DNA of 47,226 bases from Oscillospiraceae bacterium (GTDB lineage Bacteria; Bacillota; Clostridia; Oscillospirales; Ruminococcaceae), in contig JAFUWN010000023.1 of NCBI GenBank assembly GCA_017483465.1, forward strand, positions 1 through 47,226. The letters run 5' to 3'. The notes under the pieces were generated by a model. It searched no databases, was not told where the DNA came from, and was given only the letters and a program-made list of their open reading frames with translations. Shown in pieces: positions 1-8,700 of the stretch (positions are counted from its first letter, which is position 1; each line of letters begins with the position of its first letter). The position numbers and the translations under genes were made by a program.

Positions 1-141
1 ACGCTTCACAATGTAGTCCTGCTTCGTCAGTCCTGAAAGTGCCACCGCCGAGTTAATCAGCTTGTTTTCTTCGGGCGAAACCCTGAATCCGATTGTCAGA
101 TTTCTGAATCTGCCCTTGTTATCAAGATTTTTTGCTGACAT
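1..141 (-). CDS. Mobilisation-type ribbon-helix-helix protein, N-terminal part (runs off window)
   Basis: The reverse strand reads 47 codons from an ATG at 141 to the window edge without a stop. The stretch NLTIGFRVSPEENKLINSAV, followed by SGLTKQDYIVKR, looks like the short ribbon-helix-helix start of MobC-type mobilisation or relaxosome proteins. Those proteins help a relaxase bind the transfer origin of plasmids and integrative elements. The start overlaps the last 20 bases of the integrase gene, so the two are probably translationally coupled in one leftward operon. Because only the N-terminus is visible, another small DNA-binding protein of a mobile element is possible. The family call is inference; the open frame itself is directly visible. 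Confidence 0.5.
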   Translation of the reverse strand, partial: MSAKNLDNKGRFRNLTIGFRVSPEENKLINSAVALSGLTKQDYIVKR

Positions 142-1240
142 TATTATCACCTGCCTTTCCATTATCAGTATTATCATCATTTCGGAATTCACTCAGCTTG
201 TCAGCCATTTCTGTCTGTGTACTCGGAAATAAATGTGCATATTTGTAAGTAATATCAATACTTTCATGACCTACTCTGTCAGCGATTGCCACAGCAGAAA
301 ATCCCATTTCAATCAATAATGAGATATGCGAATGTCTGAGGTCATGGATTCTAATACGTTTTACTCCGGATTCCTTAGCACCTCTGTTCATTTCATGATG
401 AAGATAACTTTTAGTCACCATAAACATTCGGTCATGTTCTCCAATTCCATAAAGCTGACCGAGAAAATCTTGGATTTCATCTGAAAGAAAATTAGGCATT
501 TTGATAACTCTGTTGCTTTTAGGTGTTTTCGGGTCAGTAATAATATCTTGTCCCTTGATACGCTGATATGATTTTGTGATAGAAACTGTCTGTTTCTGAA
601 AATCGAAATCAGCAGGGGTCAAAGCCAGTAATTCACCCTCACGAATGCCACACCAGTAGAGCATTTCAAAAGCGTAGAACGAAAGCGGTTTGTCCATCAT
701 GACCTCAGCAAATTTCTTGTACTCCTCCTGTGTCCAGAACAGCATTTCACGGCTTTTCGCTTTGCCCATGTTGCCTGCTTTAGCAGCCGGATTGCTTGCC
801 AGTCCGTAAAATCTCACTGCATAATTGAAAATTGCACTCAACTGATTATGAAGTGTTTTCAGATAAACAGGAGAATAGGCTTTTCCTGATTTGGTTGAAC
901 CACTTAGCATTTCATTCTGCCATGCGACTACATCTTTCGGCTGAATATCGCACATCTTACGTTTTCCGAAAAACGGGAGCAACTTTGTGCGGAGAATGTG
1001 TTCTTTCGTATGCCATGTATTTTCTTTCAGACGCTTCTTCATATCAGAGAAGTAAATTTCCGAGAAATTTTCAAACGTCATGTCGAGATTGGATTCCATT
1101 TTGTTCATCTGCTCACGTTCCCATGCCTGAGCCTCTTTTTTGGTAGAAAATCCACGTTTTTGTGTCTGTTTGCGTTCACCTCTGCTGTCGGTGTAGCGAT
1201 AAATCACACGCCATTTATTGCCATCTTTGTAAACTGACAT
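122..1240 (-). CDS. int: Tyrosine recombinase (integrase) of an integrative element
   Basis: This 372-residue site-specific recombinase would integrate and excise the element that fills the left 3 kb. An Arm-DNA-binding N-terminus (residues 1-50, MSVYKDGNKWRVIYR) is followed by a SAM-like core-binding domain (about 55-150) and the catalytic domain. The catalytic set is complete: R200 in CGIREGE, H299 and R302 in HDLRH, H325 in VGHES and nucleophile Y334 in YKYAHLF. The start at 1240 is chosen over the longer frame (1294) because GGAAGG lies just upstream and because the upstream excisionase stop is one base away. The length is typical of ICE/Tn916-like integrases. It is transcribed leftward from the perfect promoter at 1501-1529, together with the excisionase. 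Confidence 0.95.
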   Translation of the reverse strand: MSVYKDGNKWRVIYRYTDSRGERKQTQKRGFSTKKEAQAWEREQMNKMESNLDMTFENFSEIYFSDMKKRLKENTWHTKEHILRTKLLPFFGKRKMCDIQPKDVVAWQNEMLSGSTKSGKAYSPVYLKTLHNQLSAIFNYAVRFYGLASNPAAKAGNMGKAKSREMLFWTQEEYKKFAEVMMDKPLSFYAFEMLYWCGIREGELLALTPADFDFQKQTVSITKSYQRIKGQDIITDPKTPKSNRVIKMPNFLSDEIQDFLGQLYGIGEHDRMFMVTKSYLHHEMNRGAKESGVKRIRIHDLRHSHISLLIEMGFSAVAIADRVGHESIDITYKYAHLFPSTQTEMADKLSEFRNDDNTDNGKAGDNNVSKKS

Positions 1241-1241
1241 A

Positions 1242-1448
1242 CTATCCCTTCCTTTCCTGATTTTCCGAAATACTGCCGTAACAAGTTCTTTCAAGAAAAT
1301 ACTGTCTGTTTACTCTGCCTGAAATAGTGATATAGCCCTTATCTTCCAGTTCTTTATTGAGTTTCTGCACAATTTTGTAAGCATAGGACTTTGAAACATC
1401 AAGCTCTTTGGCAACATCTTCCACTCTCATGAAGCTTTTATCTGTCAT
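1242..1448 (-). CDS. Excisionase-like small helix-turn-helix protein
   Basis: A 68-residue protein with a winged-helix/HTH core (RVEDVAKELDVSKSYAYKIV, then KLNKELEDKGY and GRVNRQYFLERTCY). This pattern is common in Xis-type directionality factors and DUF6462/Tn916-Xis-like proteins of Firmicutes elements. Such proteins bind near the integrase arm sites and drive excision. It has a strong AGGAGG ribosome-binding site 7-8 bases before the ATG. It ends one base before the integrase start, so the two are expected to be co-expressed. A plain transcriptional regulator is the alternative; position directly before int favours excisionase. Confidence 0.8.
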   Translation of the reverse strand: MTDKSFMRVEDVAKELDVSKSYAYKIVQKLNKELEDKGYITISGRVNRQYFLERTCYGSISENQERKG

Positions 1449-1500
1449 TCAGATTACCTCCTTTTTATAAATTAACTTATTTTGTTTAAGCTGTATTTTT

Positions 1501-1529
1501 ATTATACTAAACATTTTAAGTTATGTCAA
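1501..1529 (-). promoter_or_regulatory. Consensus sigma-A promoter for xis-int
   Basis: On the minus strand TTGACA (1524-1529) and TATAAT (1501-1506) are separated by exactly 17 bases, which is a perfect vegetative promoter. It reads toward the excisionase at 1448. One of the three ACTAAACAT repeats overlaps the -10 box and the start of the spacer, so a repressor bound there would shut this promoter. Confidence 0.85.
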
Positions 1530-1582
1530 GCATAAAATCACTAAACATTTTTATTTCTACTATCTTGACAAACACTAAGCAT
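1506..1582. repeat. Three ACTAA(A/G)CAT sites at exact 34-bp spacing (candidate operators)
   Basis: ACTAAACATTTT occurs at 1506-1517 and 1540-1551, and a shorter variant ACTAAGCAT at 1574-1582. The start-to-start distance is 34 bp each time, about three helical turns, so all copies face the same side of the DNA. The outer copies lie in the xis promoter and in the spacer of the Xre promoter. This is the layout expected for an operator array of the divergently encoded Xre regulator, as in a lysogeny switch. The binding protein is inferred. Confidence 0.6.
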
Positions 1583-1594
1583 ATATGTTATAAT
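1565..1594 (+). promoter_or_regulatory. Consensus sigma-A promoter for the Xre regulator
   Basis: TTGACA (1565-1570) and TATAAT (1589-1594) with an 18-base spacer, reading toward the regulator at 1653. The spacer contains the third ACTAA(A/G)CAT site, suggesting autoregulation. Confidence 0.8.
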
Positions 1595-1652
1595 TAATTT
1601 GTGAAATATGGCGGCGCAGATTGTTAGCCGATTGAAAATGGAGGACAACAAT

Positions 1653-2150
1653 ATGGCAATAGGTGAGAGGATCAGGTTTATCAGAAACCTCAGAGGTATG
1701 ACGCAGAAATTTCTTGGCTTGCAGGTTGGCTTCTCGGAACGGACAGCCGATATTCGTATGGCACAGTATGAATCGGGTTCGAGAACACCAAAAGCTGACC
1801 TTGTAGAGCTGCTTGCCGATGCACTTGATGTTTCGACCGAGGCTCTGAACGTTCCGAATATTGACAGTTACACCGGGCTTATGCACACGCTGTTTGCCTT
1901 AGAGGACTTATACGGCTTCAAGATCGACCGTCTGGACGGTGAGATCTGTATCCGCATCAACAGGCAGAACAGCTCGACCTTTTCCAAAATGACAGGTCTG
2001 CTCGAACCCTGGGAGGAAATGGCTCAGAAATATCGCAATGGGGAGATCAGCCGTGAGGAATATGACCAGTGGAGGTACAGATATCCGAGGTCGGAGGCGG
2101 AGCAGAATGAAGCAGTTCGTAGGGCATTGAAAGAGGAGAACAATGGATAA
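1653..2150 (+). CDS. Xre-family HTH regulator of the mobile element
   Basis: This 165-residue protein has an N-terminal lambda-repressor-like HTH (MAIGERIRFIRNLRGMTQKF, then GLQVGFSERTADIRMAQYES and GSRTPKADLVELLADALDVS). Its C-terminal region, with EPWEEMAQKYRNGEIS and EEYDQWRYRYP, is often seen in regulators carried by Clostridial elements. The start at 1653 is preferred over 1608 because TGGAGG stands about 8 bases upstream and the HTH begins at once. It is transcribed away from xis-int from its own consensus promoter and probably represses both through the 34-bp-spaced sites. Its stop overlaps the start of the next gene by 8 bases, so the two genes form an operon. Confidence 0.85.
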   Translation: MAIGERIRFIRNLRGMTQKFLGLQVGFSERTADIRMAQYESGSRTPKADLVELLADALDVSTEALNVPNIDSYTGLMHTLFALEDLYGFKIDRLDGEICIRINRQNSSTFSKMTGLLEPWEEMAQKYRNGEISREEYDQWRYRYPRSEAEQNEAVRRALKEENNG

Positions 2151-2823
2151 ACTAATCCCTATTTGTATATTAGTTGTTATTATCATAATTGGTTTTATTT
2201 CCAAAATGGTAGACTTATCAACCATAGTTAAAAGAATAGAATTCACATCCAATTACAGAGAAAAATTCGTCAAGTTCATTAACAAGATTGTATCAGAAAA
2301 CACATTTGACCAAGGATTATATAATGAATTAACATCTGATGTAAAAGCAATGCAATATGAATTGGGCGAAGACGGAGTGTTTGCCTATATGAAAGATCAA
2401 CTCAAAGGAGTTGCAGGTAGGAATTATCAGCTGCTAATCAACTTTCTTCCTGAGACAAGAGAAATGGTCAATATAAATAATTCTATTTTGGCCCAAAGGT
2501 ATAATAAATCAATACATGACTGTGATGATATGTTTATTCGACATCTTGGAACTCTTGAAAGTCAAAGAAATAATATCAGAAAAGGGTTATTTAATCCGTT
2601 TTCTTCATTTGCGGAAGGAACAAAGACAATTATTCTAATGCCAATCATACTATTAAGCTGGTTTGGATTCATTTCTAATGAAAAAACAGATCAAGCAAAG
2701 GAAAATGCGATAGTAAAACTGTTGAATGTTTTTGTTTCAATCTTGGGCTTTGCTGCGACGATAATTACTATCGTAGTTGGTTGGAATGATTTCTGGGATA
2801 TAGTATTCAAATTCTTCAAATAA
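2143..2823 (+). CDS. Membrane protein of unknown function, element cargo
   Basis: I do not recognise this 226-residue protein. It has an N-terminal membrane segment (residues about 4-21), and a charged middle of about 135 residues rich in helix-forming sequence (FVKFINKIVSENTF, ETREMVNINNS). Two C-terminal membrane segments follow (about 164-180 and 193-214). Its ATGGATAA start overlaps the stop of the Xre gene, so it is controlled with the regulator. Its base composition is more AT-rich than the housekeeping genes to the right. A small membrane protein translated with an Xre regulator at the att end of an element is a common place for defence or abortive-infection cargo, but nothing in the sequence proves that role. 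Confidence 0.75.
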   Translation: MDKLIPICILVVIIIIGFISKMVDLSTIVKRIEFTSNYREKFVKFINKIVSENTFDQGLYNELTSDVKAMQYELGEDGVFAYMKDQLKGVAGRNYQLLINFLPETREMVNINNSILAQRYNKSIHDCDDMFIRHLGTLESQRNNIRKGLFNPFSSFAEGTKTIILMPIILLSWFGFISNEKTDQAKENAIVKLLNVFVSILGFAATIITIVVGWNDFWDIVFKFFK

Positions 2824-2828
2824 AATAA

Positions 2829-2870
2829 AGAGCTATCCGATTCAAATACGAATCAGATAGCTCTTATCTT
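2829..2870 (+). terminator. Intrinsic terminator after the cargo gene
   Basis: AGAGCTATCCGATTC (2829-2843) pairs with GAATCAGATAGCTCT (2850-2864) around a 6-base loop with one mismatch, followed by a T-rich tail. It ends the Xre-cargo transcript before the att region. Confidence 0.85.
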
Positions 2871-2892
2871 TTCAGACAGAATATTTATTACT

Positions 2893-3000
2893 GTTGCCGA
2901 TGATAGAGAAATGTTGCCAAACCGTTGCCATGATAACAGGCTGATAACGGTTTTTGGCGTGCTTACGCCCTATTTTTCGGGATGTTTATTATTCCCACTC
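2893..3000. other. Candidate attachment-site region at the guaA 3' end
   Basis: The last codons of guaA read GAGTGGGAATAA on the minus strand (2989-3000), the sequence type used as att core by many guaA-targeting islands. On the element side GTTGCC occurs three times in 37 bases (2893-2898, 2913-2918, 2924-2929), resembling arm-type binding sites for an integrase with an N-terminal arm-binding domain. A small GGCGT-GCTT-ACGCC hairpin with a T-run (2956-2977) lies between. The other end of the element is outside the window, so the duplicated core cannot be confirmed here. Confidence 0.6.
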
Positions 3001-4527
3001 AATCGTAGCCGGAGGCTTAGTAGTAACATCATAGACGATTCTGTTAACGTTTTTAACCTCATTTACAATTCTGTTTGCCGCTACTGCAAGGACATCATAC
3101 GGAATCTTAGCAAAATCGGCAGTCATGAAATCACTGGTTGTGACAGCACGGAGAGCAATTGTATAATCATAGGTTCTTGCATCGCCCATAACTCCGACAG
3201 AGCGCATGTTTGTCAGAACGGCGAAATACTGATTAATCTCCCGATCGAGACCGGCATTAGCAATCTCCTGCCGGAAAATGAAATCGGCATCCTGTAAGAT
3301 TTCAAGTTTATCGTCTGTGATTTCGCCGATAATACGAATGGCAAGGCCGGGACCCGGAAAAGGCTGTCTCCAGACCAGAACAGGAGATAAGCCTAACTCT
3401 GTACCAAGTTTACGCACTTCATCTTTGAAGAGCATTCTGAGCGGTTCGATAATTTCTTTGAAATCGACATAATCCGGCAGACCGCCGACATTATGATGAG
3501 ATTTGATCACAGCGGCATCACCTAAGCCGCTTTCAATGACATCCGGATAGATAGTTCCCTGAACCAGATAATCAACTTTGCCGATTTTCTTAGCTTCCTG
3601 TTCAAAGACACGGATAAATTCTTCTCCGATGGCTTTGCGTTTGGTTTCAGGATCAGAAACTCCACGGAGTCTGTTCATAAACTGTTCTTTTGCGTTGACT
3701 CTGATAAAATTCATACCGGAATCTTTAAAAGCGGCTTCAACTTCATCGCCTTCGTTCTTACGCATGAAACCATGATCGACAAAAATACAGGTCAGCTGAC
3801 TGCCGACTGCTTTTGCTAATAAAGCCGCTGCTACGGAGCTGTCCACACCGCCGGAGAGGGCTAACAGGACTTTTCCGTCACCGACTTTTTCACGGATATC
3901 TGCAATTGCAGTTTTTGCGTAGCCTGCCATTGTCCAGTCACCGACACAGCCGCAGACATTTTTCACAAAGCTGTCGATCATGCCTTGTCCGGCAAAAGTA
4001 TGATTGACTTCCGGATGGAATTGTACTGCATAGAGTTTGCGTTCGGCATTCTCGAAAGCAGCAGCAGGGCAGTCGTCAGTATGGGCTGTGATGCGGAAGC
4101 CGTCCGGAATTCTGGAAACATAATCCGTATGGCTCATCCATGAGGAAGCTGTTTCAGGCAGATGGATGCCGCCGAACAGAATACTGGAATTGTCATAATG
4201 AGTATCGGTTTTTCCGTATTCGGAAGTCTGACAGGCAGAAACTTCGCCGCCGAGGGTATAGGCCATAAGCTGAGCACCATAGCAGATGCCTAAGATGGGA
4301 ATATTTAAATCAAAAATATCTTTTGTGATATGCGGGGATGTTGCATCATAGACACTGTTGGGGCCGCCTGTGAAGATAATGCCTTTCGGATTCAGGGCTT
4401 TTAATTCTTCAAGAGATGTTTTATAGCTCCTGACCTCGCAGTAAACGCCGCATTCATGGACACGCCGTGCAATAAGCTGGTTATACTGACCGCCGAAGTC
4501 AAGAACAATCACTAACTGATGAGCCAT
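2989..4527 (-). CDS. guaA: GMP synthase (glutamine-hydrolysing)
   Basis: A 512-residue enzyme converting XMP, ATP and glutamine to GMP, the last step of guanine nucleotide synthesis in the cytosol. The class I glutamine amidotransferase domain (about 1-195) has nucleophile C82 in GICYGAQ and partners H171/E173 in FHPEVNH. The ATP-pyrophosphatase domain carries the P-loop SGGVDS (225-230), and the dimerisation domain ends in the usual PPATIEWE. Length and domain order are standard. The start is supported by an AAGGAAAA ribosome-binding site. It is transcribed alone from the promoter at 4570-4598. The 3' end is the probable insertion site of the neighbouring element, which leaves the protein sequence intact. 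Confidence 0.98.
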   Translation of the reverse strand: MAHQLVIVLDFGGQYNQLIARRVHECGVYCEVRSYKTSLEELKALNPKGIIFTGGPNSVYDATSPHITKDIFDLNIPILGICYGAQLMAYTLGGEVSACQTSEYGKTDTHYDNSSILFGGIHLPETASSWMSHTDYVSRIPDGFRITAHTDDCPAAAFENAERKLYAVQFHPEVNHTFAGQGMIDSFVKNVCGCVGDWTMAGYAKTAIADIREKVGDGKVLLALSGGVDSSVAAALLAKAVGSQLTCIFVDHGFMRKNEGDEVEAAFKDSGMNFIRVNAKEQFMNRLRGVSDPETKRKAIGEEFIRVFEQEAKKIGKVDYLVQGTIYPDVIESGLGDAAVIKSHHNVGGLPDYVDFKEIIEPLRMLFKDEVRKLGTELGLSPVLVWRQPFPGPGLAIRIIGEITDDKLEILQDADFIFRQEIANAGLDREINQYFAVLTNMRSVGVMGDARTYDYTIALRAVTTSDFMTADFAKIPYDVLAVAANRIVNEVKNVNRIVYDVTTKPPATIEWE

Positions 4528-4569
4528 AGTTGTTTTCCTTTCTGATTCTGATGGTTTAAGTATAATATT

Positions 4570-4598
4570 ATCATAGCATATTTTTTGCTGTTTGTCAA
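4570..4598 (-). promoter_or_regulatory. guaA promoter
   Basis: Minus-strand TTGACA (4593-4598) and TATGAT (4570-4575) with a 17-base spacer ending in TATGC, i.e. an extended -10. No purine riboswitch-like fold is seen in the short leader of about 40 bases. Confidence 0.8.
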
Positions 4599-4659
4599 TT
4601 GTTAATTGGATTTTGTCCGGAAACTGCCGGGGGAAATATCCAAAGAAACAGAAAATCTA

Positions 4660-4688
4660 TTGACAAAAAACAGCAGTTATGCTATAAT
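4660..4688 (+). promoter_or_regulatory. Promoter of the glycosyltransferase gene
   Basis: TTGACA (4660-4665) and TATAAT (4683-4688) with a 17-base spacer and an upstream TG (TGCTATAAT). It closely mirrors the divergent guaA promoter. Confidence 0.85.
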
Positions 4689-4728
4689 AAAATCACAGAA
4701 AGCATTAAAAAACGGAGGAATTTTTATC

Positions 4729-5688
4729 ATGAATCAGAATGCAGTGCTCTATCTTGTCGTGCCTTGTTATAACGAAGAAGAAGTTCTGCCCGAAACTGCC
4801 AAACAACTGAAACAGAAAATCAATACACTCTCCGAACAGCAGAAAATCAGTCCGAAAAGCCGGATTGTCTTTGTCAATGACGGTTCCAAAGACAAGACAT
4901 GGCAGCTGATTCAGCAATATCATCAGGAAGATGAAATCTTTCAGGGTGTGAATCTTTCCAGAAATAAAGGCCATCAGAATGCTCTGCTTGCGGGTTTGAT
5001 GACAGTGAAAGACTGCTGTGATATTACTGTTTCCCTGGATGCCGATTTGCAGGATGATATTGATGCCATTGACGGCATGGTGGAAAAATATTATAACGGC
5101 TGTGAAATCGTCTATGGTGTCCGGAATTCTCGTGAAACAGATACGTTCTTTAAGAAAACTACCGCCGAAGGCTATTATAAAATCATGAAGCTGTTAGGAG
5201 CAGATATTGTATTCAACCATGCGGATTATCGTCTCATGAGCCGGAAAGCTCTCGAAGGTCTGGAACAGTTTGAAGAATCAAATTTATTTCTTCGGGGAAT
5301 TGTTCCTATGATCGGCTATCAGACCGGCGAGGTGTATTATGCCCGTAAAGAACGCATGGCAGGAGAGTCTAAATATCCCCTGAAAAAAATGCTTGCTTTC
5401 GCATGGGAGGGGCTGACTTCACTTACAGTCAGACCGATCAAGATGATTACCGCCTGCGGAGCTTTGATTTTTATTGTCAGCATTATCATGCTGATTTATT
5501 CTTTGATTCGTCATCTGACAGGTGCGACTATTACCGGCTGGACTTCTATGATGTTCTCAATCTGGGCAATCGGCGGACTGCAATTGCTGAGTATCGGCAT
5601 TATCGGTGAGTATATCGGCAAAGTCTATCTGGAATCCAAACACAGGCCGAAATATATTGTGCAGGAATATCTGCATGATGAAAATTAA
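4729..5688 (+). CDS. GT2-family glycosyltransferase, DPM1/GtrB type
   Basis: A 319-residue membrane-bound glycosyltransferase expected to move a sugar from a nucleotide donor to polyprenyl phosphate for surface polysaccharide or protein glycosylation. The N-terminal GT-A fold shows VVPCYNEEEVLPET, VFVNDGSKDKTW and LSRNKGHQNAL. The metal-binding DADLQDD motif is at about 104-110. Two C-terminal membrane helices follow (about 236-258 and 270-293). The start at 4729 is chosen because CGGAGGA lies 11 bases upstream and the fold begins within a few residues; the longer frame from 4606 would start upstream of the promoter. It stands alone between a consensus promoter and a strong terminator, so the acceptor and sugar are unknown. 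Confidence 0.9.
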   Translation: MNQNAVLYLVVPCYNEEEVLPETAKQLKQKINTLSEQQKISPKSRIVFVNDGSKDKTWQLIQQYHQEDEIFQGVNLSRNKGHQNALLAGLMTVKDCCDITVSLDADLQDDIDAIDGMVEKYYNGCEIVYGVRNSRETDTFFKKTTAEGYYKIMKLLGADIVFNHADYRLMSRKALEGLEQFEESNLFLRGIVPMIGYQTGEVYYARKERMAGESKYPLKKMLAFAWEGLTSLTVRPIKMITACGALIFIVSIIMLIYSLIRHLTGATITGWTSMMFSIWAIGGLQLLSIGIIGEYIGKVYLESKHRPKYIVQEYLHDEN

Positions 5689-5700
5689 AATAAATCAATA

Positions 5701-5736
5701 AAATATTCCCCTGTTTCTGAAAACAGGGGAATATTT
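5701..5736. terminator. Bidirectional terminator
   Basis: AAATATTCCCCTGTTT (5701-5716) pairs perfectly with AAACAGGGGAATATTT (5721-5736) around a 4-base loop. It lies between two genes that converge on it and can serve both strands. Confidence 0.85.
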
Positions 5737-5761
5737 CTATAGATTTATGATTCGGAAAGTT

Positions 5762-8700
5762 TTATTCAAAAGACCAGGAATCAAATGTAATATCGCCGCT
5801 GAACAGGAAATACAGATCTTTGCTTCCGCTGGGAGCATTGAGCACAGGAACTGTGATTTCTGTCATGCCGCCTGCCGGAATTTCTGCATAAGCAACAGCA
5901 TCACCTGTCAGACCTGTGCCGACTTTGATTGCTGCTCCGCTTGCGGAAGAAGCCTTGACTGTCATTGTCTTCGCACCGTTGGAGAAGTCTACACCGGAGA
6001 CTTTCAGCCAACTGCCCTTGCCGCCGGATACTGTAGTATCACCCAGACCGGATACGGAAATATCTTTCGACTGACTGGACATCATTTCAGCCTGATTAGT
6101 CTGGTACGGGCTGACTTTCTTCAGCTGCGGAATGCCTGTCATTGTACCGGTAACCGGATTGATCTTATCCCCTGTCATAGTGATCTGATCTACCTGCGGA
6201 CTTCTGTAGTTTCCGTCAATACCCATAGCCTTTTCTACCGGACGGGAATGATAGAACAGATATACTTTGCCGTTTAATTCTACGATAGAATGATGATTGT
6301 TTCCGGTCATGCCCGGGAAGAAGTTACCCTGATTCTTGAAGACTTCGCCTGCATAGGTGTACGGCCCAAGAGGATTATCAGCAACCATGTATTCAATACC
6401 TGCTGTGGATAATCCGTATTGATTGCCGCCTGTATTCCAGTTGGAGCAGTAAGTATAATAATACTTGTTGCCGATTCTGTTAATACCGGAATCTTCAAAT
6501 ACATACGGAGCATCGATTGTGACCGGAGTGCCGTCCAGATGAATCATATCATCAGAGAGCTTGACAACTCTGGTAGTAGAAGGCATAGCTGTCTTTCCTT
6601 CCGGAACACCGCCGCCAAATGCCAGATAACCGGTACCGTCATTATCTACAAATACAGCCGGGTCAAACAGCCACGGAATATCACCGCAGTTCGGAACGGC
6701 TCTTGTTACCAGAGGGCCGCCAAGCGGATCAGACCACGGGCCTGTCGGAGAATCTGCCGTCATAACGCAGACACCGTTACCGCCGTTGCAGAAATACAGG
6801 AAGAATTTTTCTGTTCCGTTGATGGTCTTGTGTGCAGCACACGGTGCCCAGGAGTTATTGGCAAATTTCGCAATACCATTCGCACCGGCTACCGGAATTG
6901 CACCGTGATCAGTCCAGTTGACCATATCATCAGAAGAAATGCAGTTGATTCTGTTAATTAAGCCGTAGCCGTTTTCTTTCACCTGTCCGTTGGAATCATA
7001 TTCAATCGTATCATCTGTCATGTAGACATAGACACGGCCGTTATATTCCATAACACCAGGGTCAGCACCGAAACGCTGTGTATACAGCGGATTGCTTTCG
7101 CCCTCTTTTTTATAGCTTGCAGACGGGGTGACAGAACCGAAAAGCTGTTCTAATTTTGTCACATCTACATTGACAGCGGGCTTTTCAACAACTGTGAAAG
7201 CCTTGATTCTGCCGTGCAGATAGTCTTGAATCTGCTTAATGTCTGCTGCATCCACAACACCGTTTTCATCGACATCAACAGCCTTGTTGTATGTGCCGGA
7301 AGCAGCGGCTCTCTTAGCAGCCATCAGATCGAAAATATTGATAACTTTATCGCCGTTGAAATCGCCTTTCTGATTATTTCCTGAAGGCTGTGTTGGCTGA
7401 TCAACCGGAATATCTACAGGGTCAGGCCCTTTGATGCCTGTACCTGCGACTGCACCAATCACTTCATCAATATAAAAATTATTGGTAGTTTCAGCAGTTT
7501 CAACATAAAGCTGCATATTGGAAGCATCGGCAGGAATTTTATAATTGGTATTTGCCAGCTGAACCCAGCTGCCCTTGACTCCGGCAGCTTCTGCAATAGT
7601 AGAATACTGAGTTTCTCCGGATGCATCAGTATACTGTAATTTCAGGTAGAAAATATCTGTCGCACTGCCGTCGAAATAGTTTACAATTGCACTGAAACTG
7701 TATTCATTGCCGGGAACAAATACTTTCGGACTGAGTGTTTTAGCCGCACCGTTCCAGGCGGATGTTCTGTCCTGTACGAGCAGAGATTCACTTCCGACAA
7801 AAGCAGTTCTGCCGCTTGTGCTGACACTTGCCGGCCCTCTGCCGGACCAGTCACACAGATCGCCTTCAAATCCGTCATCAAAATACCAGCCGAAGTCATT
7901 CGGTTCAACGGGCTTCACCTCGCCTGCACCGTTGCCCCATTCGGATTCCGGAATCATACTCATCAAAGTTGTATAGGCAAGTTTCGGCTGATTATTTTTA
8001 TCATAAAGCAGGGCATCAGAACCTGCTTTCAGCCAGGAGTTCGCATCGTTAGGACCCCAGATGCAGACCGCTGTCACACGGCCGTCAGATTTCGGATTTG
8101 TATTCCAGTCCATAGCCGCCTGGAAAATGGCCTTGTATTTATTGGCCTGATCTTGCAGACTATATTCACCACCGTTGAGAGAAATATCAAGCTCTGTTAC
8201 CTGTACATCACAGCCGATGGAAAGATATTTATACATTGCTTCAATATAAGAGTCAGTTCCTGCAAATCCGGTTGCATTTGCCGGAACATGAGACTGCATT
8301 CCGACACCGTCAAGCAGACCTTTCTGATAGAGAGACTTACACATATTATAGATGGCATCTCTCTTATGATCCCAGTATTCATTATAATCATTATAATACA
8401 GATCGCATCCGGCCGGAGCATATTTTCTTGCGTAGGTGAATGCCTGTTCTACAAAGCTGTTATCTCCGTAGACCTGTACCCATGCAGACTTGCCGCCTTC
8501 TACATTGTTGTCGCCGGGTTCTCTGGAACCGCCGTTATTGGCTGTTCTCTGCTGATTATCTGAAATGCACTCATTGCAGACATCATAAGCATAGAGATCA
8601 AGATTCGGATACTGCTGTTTGATTGCTCCGAACATGTTCTTGATATAGCTTTCCATACGGGCATTCATCGTATTTTTGTCTACCCATGCACCGTAATCAC

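Noticed and set aside
4528-4569. Purine-type riboswitch before guaA
   Set aside because: The leader is only about 40 bases after the promoter, too short for such an aptamer, and no matching fold is visible.
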